Assembly (NCBI GenBank): GCA_045106335.1
Contig: JBGCEM010000056.1
Span: 1-57,129, forward strand
Reading direction: 5' to 3'
Source: Aliishimia sp045106335
GTDB lineage: Bacteria > Pseudomonadota > Alphaproteobacteria > Rhodobacterales > Rhodobacteraceae
DNA length: 57,129 nucleotides
The first letter of the stretch is position 1; each line of letters starts with the position of its first letter. The position numbers were made by a program, and so were the translations under genes. The notes under the pieces are model-generated. The model had not been told where the DNA came from. It saw nothing but the letters and a program-made list of their open reading frames with translations, and did no database searches. Positions 50,012-57,129 of this stretch are shown piece after piece.

Positions 50012-50126
50012 ACGCAAGGTCGCTTATTCCATTTCTAATTTATCCCAGCACATTCAGAACCGCCTAACGCATTGAAACTCATTAGTTTATGCAGCGATGG
50101 GCGGGTCTGGTTTATCAGAAACTGAT

Positions 50127-50579
50127 TTAGTTTACTTGACCTTCAATGGCGTTCCGCCCGGTCAGTATTTCAATCTTGCGCGGTTTCAGCGCTTCTGGCA
50201 CCTCGCGGCGCAGGTCAATGTGCAGCATGCCATGTTCGTGCGACGCACCGGTGACCTGGACATGATCAGCTAGTTGGAAGCGGCGCTCAAAGGCGCGCGT
50301 TGCGATGCCGCGGTGCAGAAAGCTCTGACCAGTTTCACCATCTGCCTTGCGCGCCGCAACAATCAGGGCGTTTTCCTTTACTTCAACACTTAGGTCATCA
50401 TCGCCAAATCCGGCAACGGCCAGAGAAATCCGGTACGTGTCATCGCTCGTTTTTTCAATGTTGTAGGGCGGATAGCTTGGCTGCGCGCCGTCTGCAGACA
50501 AAACACGGTCCATCATGTCAGCGATTTGGTCAAAGCCGACGCTGGCACGGTACAAAGGGGCAAAATCAAAAGTTCGCAT
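50127..50579 (-). CDS. Hsp20 family small heat shock protein
   Basis: The 150-residue chaperone holds unfolded proteins. The alpha-crystallin domain runs from YPPYNIEKTSDDTYRISLAV to the C-terminus with FLHRGIATRAFERRFQLADH and a final IEIL (I-x-I/L type) motif. Start ATG 50579 follows GGAGG. A sigma-32-like promoter lies upstream. Similar to IbpA. Confidence 0.95.
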   Translation of the reverse strand: MRTFDFAPLYRASVGFDQIADMMDRVLSADGAQPSYPPYNIEKTSDDTYRISLAVAGFGDDDLSVEVKENALIVAARKADGETGQSFLHRGIATRAFERRFQLADHVQVTGASHEHGMLHIDLRREVPEALKPRKIEILTGRNAIEGQVN

Positions 50580-50680
50580 GAGGGTATCCTCCGATAAGAA
50601 GCGATTCCAGATATGGGCCTTCCGACTGGACAGACCCGGGTGATCTACCAAGACCCGTAAGCGGCGTCCTGATGCGAAAG

Positions 50681-50709
50681 ATGTGGGAAGCGTGCCGCGT
50701 TGCGTCAAG
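50681..50709 (-). promoter_or_regulatory. Candidate RpoH (heat-shock) promoter of hsp20
   Basis: On the minus strand CTTGA (50709-50705) and CCCACAT (50687-50681) are separated by 17 bases, close to the alphaproteobacterial RpoH pattern. The predicted leader is about 95 bases. Confidence 0.5.
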
Positions 50710-50792
50710 ACCAGACCCTGTTCGTGCACCACAAAAATACGTTAAAACTTTAGGGAAAGAGAATTTTTAGTGATCTTCTTGAGCGCAAAGTC

Positions 50793-51605
50793 TTAGGGGC
50801 GCACAAACTTAGCGCCTGTGTTGTTCTGGCTGCCAATAGCGCGGGCCTTGGGATCAGGGCTTGCCTTTAAAAAGAAACCACGTTGCGTTGCCAGGATGGC
50901 CATTAAGTCGGCTAAGGGCTGCAGTAAGGACGTGCCCAACGACACGGCTTGTCCTTCGGCGTCGGCCTTGGCAGAGACAACGGACACAATCCTTGGCAGC
51001 CCGTCCCGAAACGCAAAAATTGGTGCGCCTGAACTACCGAAATCGACACTGCAGGATGTGATTAATACCCCGTTTTGGCGCGACAAAACCTGACATATGT
51101 CTTGAAGACTGGGCGCCTCTGAGCGATCTTTGGCATATGAAACCAGACCGACACGGTCGCCCGTTGCTGGAATATGCCCAGTTGTAAATGGAAAAATAGA
51201 TCCATCCCGTATCGGACGCTGCAGCTCTAACAAAGCCAGATCATTGCGCACCTTGTCGGCGCTTACGTCTGTCGACAATCGATAATCGGGATGCACAATG
51301 ACTCGGCGCACCCATCGATACGCCGAAGCCCGCCCGTTGCGCCAGCCCGCCAAGAACTCGATCTTGGCAGGTTCAATCGCCGCACCGCTGTCCTTTTCGA
51401 ACAAACAATGTGCAGCGGTCAGCACCAGATTTGGCGCAATCAGCGCGCCTGTACAAAACCCGGTGCCGCCCAATTCCAAACGTCCGACAGCGTTCCAGTC
51501 GCGCCCTTGTTGCAGCGTATCAAGCCGCGTCACGCGGGTGTCTTGGGCCTGTGCAGCTGTGCTGAATATCAATGCCAAAAGTGCCAATGACAGCCAATGA
51601 CGCAT
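50793..51605 (-). CDS. Trypsin-like serine protease
   Basis: A 270-residue secreted protease with a signal peptide (RHWLSLALLALIFSTAAQA). The triad is His66 in VLTAAHCLFE, Asp in VRNDLALLELQRP and Ser in SVDFGSSGAPIFAF. The serine loop reads GSSGAP rather than GDSGGP, which may alter activation or the oxyanion hole. FCTGALIAPNLVLTAAHC suggests a disulfide. It is alone. Confidence 0.88.
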   Translation of the reverse strand: MRHWLSLALLALIFSTAAQAQDTRVTRLDTLQQGRDWNAVGRLELGGTGFCTGALIAPNLVLTAAHCLFEKDSGAAIEPAKIEFLAGWRNGRASAYRWVRRVIVHPDYRLSTDVSADKVRNDLALLELQRPIRDGSIFPFTTGHIPATGDRVGLVSYAKDRSEAPSLQDICQVLSRQNGVLITSCSVDFGSSGAPIFAFRDGLPRIVSVVSAKADAEGQAVSLGTSLLQPLADLMAILATQRGFFLKASPDPKARAIGSQNNTGAKFVRP

Positions 51606-51740
51606 GTGAACCATCCCTACGTTTTACCAAAACACACTAACTAAGCATAAGGCAAAACTTGGACGCAAGGCAGTCTTTATCGCGGCTGATCTGCATCCAT
51701 GCCGCCCCTGGTGCGACGTAACAACACCACCGCAGGCACA

Positions 51741-53063
51741 TTAGCGCAGGATTGGGACCGTGTGACCGGGTCTTGTTTGCGCACTTAACGCAGCCGGTTC
51801 CGGCCCGCCTGTCGCCCAATCCAGCAGTTCAACTGTATGGACAATCGGCACATCGGTCCCTGACCCAATCTGCATCATACATCCGATATTTCCAGCTGCG
51901 ATCACGTCCGGGGATTTCGCTTCAAGTGTTTGAACTTTCCGGGCTTTCAACTGACCCGAGATCTCAGGCTGCATCAAGTTATACGTCCCCGCAGAGCCAC
52001 AACACAGATGGCTATCCGCAGGTTCAACAACTGCAAAGCCGGCACGTTTCAACAGGTCTTTAGGATAGGTTTTGATCTGCTGGCCATGCTGCAGCGAACA
52101 GGCCGCGTGATAGGCCACGACCATATCCTGATCCGCGCCTTGAGGCAGATCCAGCTTCATCAGCACTTCAGATACATCCATCGCCAAACCCGAGACTGTT
52201 GCGGCATCTTCGGCCAAGTCCGAGTTTCGGAACATGTGGCCATAGTCTTTGACCGTCGTTCCACAGCCCGACGTGTTAATGACAATCGCGTCCAGGCCTC
52301 CTTGGTTTTTTTCAGCGACCCAAGCTTTGATATTCGCCGCCGCCGAGGCATGGCTTTGATCCGATTTACCCATGTGATGGGTCAGAGCGCCACAACACCC
52401 AGCGCCCTCAGACACAACGATTTCGCACCCCAACCGTGTCAGCAGCCGGATCGTCGCGTCGTTAATATCTGTGTTCAGCGCTTTTTGCGCACAGCCGGTC
52501 ATAAGCGCAACACGCATCTTTTTTGGCGCGATCGGCGCAAAGGTTTGCGGGTCGTCATTTCGGCTAACTGGGGGGATCGTTTTGGGTGCCATCGCCAGCA
52601 TTGCCTGAAGACGGGCATCGGGGATCAGCTTGGCAAATGGTCGACCCATCTTGGCGAACAAAAGCGCGATCCGAAAGCGTGTCGGATAGGGCAGAACTTG
52701 CGACAAGACCCAGCGCAACGCGCGATCCATAAGGGGGCGTTGATATCGCTGTTCGATATATTCTCGGGCATGATCAACCAGATGCATGTAATGTACACCC
52801 GATGGGCAGGTGGTCATACAGGCCAGGCAGGACAGACAGCGGTCAATATGTTTAACGGTTTTCTCATCCGGGTCACGGTCATTTTCCAGCATGTCCTTGA
52901 TCAGGTAAATCCGCCCGCGCGGACTGTCCAACTCATCCCCCAGCACTTGATACGTAGGGCATGTCGCGGTGCAAAAACCACAATGGACACAATTGCGCAG
53001 GATCTCGTTGGATCGCTGGATCGCAGGAATTTCCAGCTGTGCGTCAGAGAACTTCGTTTGCAT
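51741..53063 (-). CDS. glcF: Glycolate oxidase iron-sulfur subunit GlcF
   Basis: The 440-residue subunit has two 4Fe-4S motifs, CVHCGFCTATCPTY (Cys25, 28, 31, 35) and CLSCLACMTTCPSG near 77, and two CCG-type domains (GAGCCGALTHHMGK, LCCGSAGTYNLMQPE). It passes electrons from glycolate to quinone at the membrane. It begins three bases after glcE. Confidence 0.96.
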   Translation of the reverse strand: MQTKFSDAQLEIPAIQRSNEILRNCVHCGFCTATCPTYQVLGDELDSPRGRIYLIKDMLENDRDPDEKTVKHIDRCLSCLACMTTCPSGVHYMHLVDHAREYIEQRYQRPLMDRALRWVLSQVLPYPTRFRIALLFAKMGRPFAKLIPDARLQAMLAMAPKTIPPVSRNDDPQTFAPIAPKKMRVALMTGCAQKALNTDINDATIRLLTRLGCEIVVSEGAGCCGALTHHMGKSDQSHASAAANIKAWVAEKNQGGLDAIVINTSGCGTTVKDYGHMFRNSDLAEDAATVSGLAMDVSEVLMKLDLPQGADQDMVVAYHAACSLQHGQQIKTYPKDLLKRAGFAVVEPADSHLCCGSAGTYNLMQPEISGQLKARKVQTLEAKSPDVIAAGNIGCMMQIGSGTDVPIVHTVELLDWATGGPEPAALSAQTRPGHTVPILR

Positions 53064-53066
53064 CGA

Positions 53067-54185
53067 TTATGCCACCTGTGCCGTGGCCATCAGGCCGGGG
53101 TTCAAAATTTCACGCGGGTCAAACTTGGCACGCAAACCGGCCGTCAGCGCCGCGAGACCGGCGGGTTCGGGTTCGAACACGCCCAAACGCGCTTTGGTTT
53201 CTGCCGATCCCCTGACCAATGTCGCATGTCCAGAAATTCCAGACATCCGCGCGCGCAAATCCGTTCCCGGTGCCACGCGCAGCCACACCAAACCGCCAGA
53301 CCAATCCATCAAAGTCGCCTCGGCCTGAGCCGCGGCGATCACAGCAGGACCATCTGTTGGCTTGACCGAAACCCGCCACACATCGCCATCTGCCCCATGA
53401 AACGGGGTAACATCGCGGATGCCTTGCCAAAGTGCTTCTGTCGCGTCCGCGCCAATCATCTGAATATCGCGCTTCAAATGGCGCGCCAGATCCGCACTGC
53501 GGGTGCGCACAGCCTCCTCAAACCCTTCAACACGCAGCGACACTCGGCCCATTTGCGGATCAAACGCAGCGCCACTGACATCATAGGGTGAGGCCATCGC
53601 CCGCGTCATCACAGCAACCGCATCGACGGGATCCGCCGCCTCAACACTGACGGTATTGGCCATTTCGGGCATCGGGAGCACTTTCAGGCTGACCTCAGTC
53701 AACACGCCCAAAGTCCCCCAGGCCCCTGACATCAACTTCACCAAATCATAGCCCGTGACATTCTTCATCACGCGTCCGCCATTCTTGACCAGGTTGCCCG
53801 CGCCATCCACGAAACGCACCCCCAGCACAAAGTCGCGCGCAGCGCCGACGGAAATCCTGCGCGGCCCGGAAATATTTCCAGAAACGATACCACCAAGCGT
53901 CGGTACGCCGGTGGTTCCCAACAGCCCGCAGTGATCCATCGGCTCAAAGGCAAGCCGTTGGTTGTGTTCGGCTAATGTCGCGATGACATCCCGCACAGGC
54001 GTGCCAGCGCCCGCCACCAGCGTCAAAGCACCTGGTTCATAAAGCGACACCCCAGACAACTTGCGCGCCGAAACGATATCGCCCACAGCATCCATCCCCC
54101 GCGTGCCCCCGCCTTTGATCGCCAAAGGTCCCGAGGCCGCGCGGATCTGATCCACCAGCGCGTCTTCCGATTCAGGTGTCATCAT
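53067..54185 (-). CDS. glcE: Glycolate oxidase FAD-binding subunit GlcE
   Basis: About 372 residues, FAD_binding_4 type. The PP-loop-like start PLAIKGGGTRGMDAVG, then LTVAGAGTP-like ALTLVAGAGTPVRDVIATL, and GLLGTTGVPTLGGIVSGNIS are typical. Two ATGs and a GTG lie together at 54182-54188; I use the first ATG. It lies between glcD and glcF. Confidence 0.95.
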   Translation of the reverse strand: MMTPESEDALVDQIRAASGPLAIKGGGTRGMDAVGDIVSARKLSGVSLYEPGALTLVAGAGTPVRDVIATLAEHNQRLAFEPMDHCGLLGTTGVPTLGGIVSGNISGPRRISVGAARDFVLGVRFVDGAGNLVKNGGRVMKNVTGYDLVKLMSGAWGTLGVLTEVSLKVLPMPEMANTVSVEAADPVDAVAVMTRAMASPYDVSGAAFDPQMGRVSLRVEGFEEAVRTRSADLARHLKRDIQMIGADATEALWQGIRDVTPFHGADGDVWRVSVKPTDGPAVIAAAQAEATLMDWSGGLVWLRVAPGTDLRARMSGISGHATLVRGSAETKARLGVFEPEPAGLAALTAGLRAKFDPREILNPGLMATAQVA

Positions 54186-54215
54186 CACGACTGTCTTTCT
54201 GCAAAAAAGCTGAGG

Positions 54216-55655
54216 TTATTCGGCGGCAATTCGGCGGGGATCGCTGACATCCAGCGGGAACACCTTCGCCGGGTTCAACAACCAAGACGGGTCAAACACA
54301 TCCTTCACTGCCATCTGAGCCTCAAGATCTGCCGGCGCGTATTGATAACTCATCAGATCGCGCTTTTCGATGCCGACACCATGCTCGCCCGTCAAACAGC
54401 CGCCAACTTCGACACATAGCTTCAGCACTTCCGCGCCAAATTCCTCACAGATCTCAAGATCGCCGGGTTTGTTGGCATCATAACAGATCAGTGGATGCAT
54501 ATTACCGTCCCCTGCGTGAAAGACGTTGCCCACCGCCAGCCCGTATTTCTGCGACATTTCCTCGATCCGTCGCAAAACATAGGGTAACTCGCTAACCGGA
54601 ATCGTGCCGTCTAAACACATGTAATCATTGATCCGACCAATCGCAGAGAACGCCGCCTTGCGCCCCGCCCAGATGCGCGCGGCTTGATCCGCACTTTCGG
54701 CCTCTTGCACGGCCACTGGGTTATGGCGCGCGGCAATTTCTTTGATCAATTTCAGCTGATGGTCAATTTCCGCATCCGCGCCCTCGACCTCAACAATCAG
54801 CAAGGCCGTGCATTCAGGATAGCCAGCTTTGGCGAAATCCTCACAGACCTCAATCAACATTTTGTCCATGAATTCAATAGCAACGGGCAAGACACCGGCC
54901 TGGATAATATCCGCCACACAGGCCCCGGCAACCTCGGCACTGTCAAACCCCATCAGCACAGGGCGCGCGCCTTCAGGCTTGTGTAGGATCCGCAATGTCG
55001 CTTCGGTCACCACCCCCAGCTGCCCTTCAGATCCACAGATCACACCCAGCACATCCAAGCCGCCAGCATCCAAATAGGCACCGCCAATCTCAACCACCGT
55101 GCCGTCCATTTGCACCAATGTGACACCCATCAAGTTGTTCGTCGTCACACCATATTTCAAACAATGCGCACCGCCAGAATTCATCGCGACATTGCCGGCA
55201 ATTGCACAAGCCAGTTGGGACGAGGGATCTGGCGCATAGAAAAATCCATCCGCCTCGACCGCGCCCGTCACACTTAAATTCGTGCGCCCAGATTGCACGC
55301 GAATCGTACGATTGTCGTAATCCGTGTCCAGCACCCCATTCATCCGCGCCACGCCCAGAATGACGCAATCTGCCGTCGGCAACGCGCCCCCCGCCAAAGA
55401 CGTGCCAGACCCACGCGGCACAACTGGTACGCCTTCTTCATGGCAAATGCGCAAAACATCAGACACTTCAGACGTCGAAGACGGCAACACCGCCACCATC
55501 GGAGGGCAGCGATACGCAGTCAATGCATCACATTCATAGGCGCGCGTCTCGGCCTCATCGAAAATCACAGCATCCGCAGGCAAGACCGACTTCAATCGCT
55601 CGACCACACGCGCTTTGCGGGCCAGAATTGCAGGATTGGGAATGGGCATTTCCAT
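54216..55655 (-). CDS. glcD: Glycolate oxidase catalytic subunit GlcD
   Basis: The 479-residue FAD subunit oxidises glycolate to glyoxylate. ATG 55655 follows TTGGAG. PVVPRGSGTSLAGGALPTAD and CAIAGNVAMNSGGAHCLKYG bind FAD, and the C-terminal FHAGDGNMHPLICYD with CLTGEHGVGIEKRDLM is the signature of the FAD-linked oxidase C domain. First gene of glcDEF; divergent from the DUF599 gene. Confidence 0.97.
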   Translation of the reverse strand: MEMPIPNPAILARKARVVERLKSVLPADAVIFDEAETRAYECDALTAYRCPPMVAVLPSSTSEVSDVLRICHEEGVPVVPRGSGTSLAGGALPTADCVILGVARMNGVLDTDYDNRTIRVQSGRTNLSVTGAVEADGFFYAPDPSSQLACAIAGNVAMNSGGAHCLKYGVTTNNLMGVTLVQMDGTVVEIGGAYLDAGGLDVLGVICGSEGQLGVVTEATLRILHKPEGARPVLMGFDSAEVAGACVADIIQAGVLPVAIEFMDKMLIEVCEDFAKAGYPECTALLIVEVEGADAEIDHQLKLIKEIAARHNPVAVQEAESADQAARIWAGRKAAFSAIGRINDYMCLDGTIPVSELPYVLRRIEEMSQKYGLAVGNVFHAGDGNMHPLICYDANKPGDLEICEEFGAEVLKLCVEVGGCLTGEHGVGIEKRDLMSYQYAPADLEAQMAVKDVFDPSWLLNPAKVFPLDVSDPRRIAAE

Positions 55656-55735
55656 GGCAGACTCCAATTTGGTCACTTTTTCTTACCAATTATTTGGGCT
55701 GGCTGCAACGGACAGATCCGCGTAATTCGAATTAC

Positions 55736-56443
55736 ATGACAATGATTGCACTTCTTGACCTCTTAAGCCCCGCCGACTTTGCTGCCCTGATCTATTTACT
55801 GCTCGCTTGGACAGGCATTGGCTGGAGAATAGAACACAAAACGCTGACGCCTGTATCGGTGTCCATCGTGATGGCACAATTTCGCCGGGAATGGCTCCGT
55901 CAAATGATAAATCGTGATCCGCGGATCTTTGATGCACAAATGATCGGTCATTTACGTCAAGGTGCCTCATTCTTCGCCTCAGCCACGATGCTGGCCATTG
56001 GCGGCGGACTGGCGCTGGTGGGAAATACCGAACCACTGCGTCGCGTTGCCCGAGATCTTACCATCGCAGACACGCCAGCTTTGTTATGGGAAATCAAACT
56101 GATCTTAATTGTCCTTCTCATCTCGACGGCGTTTTTACGATACGTCTGGGCACACCGCCTTTTCGGGTACACTGCGGTCCTTATGGCCGCCGTTCCAAAT
56201 GATCCAAAACACCCCGATTGCGCGGCGCGCGCCGACCAAGCCGCAGACATCAGCATCTTAGCCGCTCGTGCCTTCACAAGAGGCATGCGCACAACGTATT
56301 TCGCCTTAGCAGCCTGCGCTTGGCTTCTAGGTCCCTGGGCTCTTATGATTGCCATCACTGCGACCTTGGGTATGCTCCTACGGCGCGAATTTTCATCAAA
56401 TGCGCGCGATGCGCTCCTGAAAATTACCCCACCACAAGATTGA
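55736..56443 (+). CDS. DUF599 family membrane protein
   Basis: A 235-residue membrane protein with about four hydrophobic segments: ADFAALIYLLLAWTGIGW, ATMLAIGGGLALVG, LILIVLLISTAFLRYVWAH and ALAACAWLLGPWALMIAITA. REWLRQMINRDPRIFDAQMI is the DUF599 signature. Function is unknown. A second ATG at 55742 is possible. Confidence 0.87.
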   Translation: MTMIALLDLLSPADFAALIYLLLAWTGIGWRIEHKTLTPVSVSIVMAQFRREWLRQMINRDPRIFDAQMIGHLRQGASFFASATMLAIGGGLALVGNTEPLRRVARDLTIADTPALLWEIKLILIVLLISTAFLRYVWAHRLFGYTAVLMAAVPNDPKHPDCAARADQAADISILAARAFTRGMRTTYFALAACAWLLGPWALMIAITATLGMLLRREFSSNARDALLKITPPQD

Positions 56444-56522
56444 TCCACAAAGTACCCTGTCTTAATGTAAGTCACGTAAAACAGAGACCGCCGTTGTTCA
56501 GCAAATGGACTATTTTAAACCT

Positions 56523-56873
56523 ATGAAACGACTCATCATTCTTCTAGCAGTTTTTGCAACCCCCGCATTTTCAGATGCACCAAACATCGACCACGTTGCC
56601 GTCCACAAATCTGGCAAATCGTGGCGCTTTGACGTTACGATTTCGCATGCTGATACAGGCTGGGACGATTATGCTGACGGATGGCGCGTGTTGGATATGC
56701 AAGGAAACGAGCTTGGACTACGCATCCTACACCACCCCCACGTCACCGAACAACCTTTCACCCGATCACTTGGCGGGGTCGAAATCCCCAAGAACACGAA
56801 AACCGTACAGATCGAAGCGCGCGACAATATCGGCGGGTGGTCCGGCGCACCTGTGATCGTCACACTGCGCTAA
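56523..56873 (+). CDS. Exported hypothetical protein
   Basis: A 116-residue protein with a signal peptide (KRLIILLAVFATPAFS). The mature part is strand-rich with WRFDVTISHADTGWDDYADG, then WRVLDMQGNELGLRILHHPH, resembling an immunoglobulin-like or beta-sandwich domain. Conserved in Roseobacters as far as I recall; function unknown. A frame start at 56505 adds six residues. Confidence 0.75.
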   Translation: MKRLIILLAVFATPAFSDAPNIDHVAVHKSGKSWRFDVTISHADTGWDDYADGWRVLDMQGNELGLRILHHPHVTEQPFTRSLGGVEIPKNTKTVQIEARDNIGGWSGAPVIVTLR

Positions 56874-56897
56874 CCTACTTCACTTAGCTCTTAAACT

Positions 56898-56932
56898 CCG
56901 GGGAGCGCGAGGGGCAGCGCCCCTCGTTCCGG
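56898..56932. terminator. Strong terminator-like hairpin
   Basis: CGAGGGGC and GCCCCTCG are perfect 8-base arms around AGC, extended by CCGG arms on the outside. It follows the exported protein gene by 25 bases. Confidence 0.7.
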
Positions 56933-57129
56933 ACCCTATCACAACACAAAAACTCACCACTTACATGTCTAAAATTTAAGTTGAGGCACCTAGGAGCTGT
57001 GGGCGTTCATCTGATTTGAATGAGAGTTGCGGCGAAGCACTGTTCTGTTTTGCACGACCGCACGGCAATAACCCTATTTTCTTTGAGTTTGCCAAAGTGA
57101 TCTGCCCCCCGAAACTTCCCTCAGTTTGA
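56933..57129. other. Non-coding tail with a diverged repeat copy
   Basis: No gene is seen in these last 197 bases. Positions 56967-56989 resemble 9265-9286 (shared TCT, ATTTAA, TTGAGGCA) and may be another copy of the dispersed repeat. Confidence 0.4.

Overview
The window is a stretch of chromosome from an alphaproteobacterium of the Rhodobacteraceae (Roseobacter group). The evidence is the gene content and order: an HPr / EIIA-Man / RapZ / HprK / ChvG / ChvI block next to ATP-type pckA, (2S)-methylsuccinyl-CoA dehydrogenase of the ethylmalonyl-CoA pathway, a split F0 operon with both b and b' subunits and no F1 genes, three peptide-deformylase genes in a row with fmt, a VPLPA-CTERM protein, and DUF6473, DUF1491 and DUF3429 proteins. 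GC is moderate. No rRNA, tRNA, CRISPR array, insertion sequence or prophage was seen. Most of the window is core chromosome.

Layout. 1-2700: end of a DUF6473 gene, 3-hydroxyacyl-CoA dehydrogenase, and a lysophospholipid acyltransferase. 2698-9076: a minus-strand regulatory block (chvI, chvG, hprK, rapZ, EIIA, HPr) facing pckA on the plus strand. 9077-12412: an accessory-looking segment with two long repeat-rich gaps, an unrecognised GNAT-like gene with a LysR-type HTH partner, and an XRE regulator. 12413-15470: mcd, a LysE exporter and a TetR regulator. 15463-24256: a long minus-strand housekeeping cluster running folK, rpoZ, rsh, DUF2062, pdxJ, acpS, lepB, rnc, era, DUF1491, recO, largely with overlapping start and stop codons. 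24382-28428: NYN protein, VPLPA-CTERM protein, ispH, DUF3429, methyltransferase, rnhA. 28448-31309: two small membrane proteins and the fmt / deformylase operon. 31405-38539: MalY-type aminotransferase, DUF1045, glutathionyl-hydroquinone reductase, a degenerate receiver protein, cobC-cobD and a lytic transglycosylase. 38572-42987: smc and a GntR regulator. 43144-45713: atpI-B-E-F'-F. 45994-51605: ArsR, DMT exporter with LysR regulator, a small secreted protein, an MFS exporter, Hsp20 and a trypsin-like protease. 51741-55655: glcDEF. 55736-57129: DUF599, a secreted protein, and a terminal hairpin.

How the genes work together. The PTS-type proteins have no sugar permease, so they are probably a regulatory phosphorelay. 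HPr keeps both His15 and Ser46, and HprK lies two genes upstream in the same strand unit, linking nutrient state to the ChvG/ChvI envelope two-component system and to gluconeogenic pckA. The Fmt and deformylase genes act together on N-formylmethionine. The glc genes oxidise glycolate to glyoxylate, and Mcd belongs to the glyoxylate-yielding ethylmalonyl-CoA route.

The most unusual part is the non-coding DNA. The gaps at 9077-9638 and 11876-12412 share a diverged repeat (24 of 26 bases match between opposite strands) and carry several nested inverted repeats. The second gap ends in a terminator-like hairpin with an alternative antiterminator pairing, about 200 bases upstream of mcd. This could be a small MITE-like element, a structured RNA or a conditional leader. 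The sequence alone does not decide among them.
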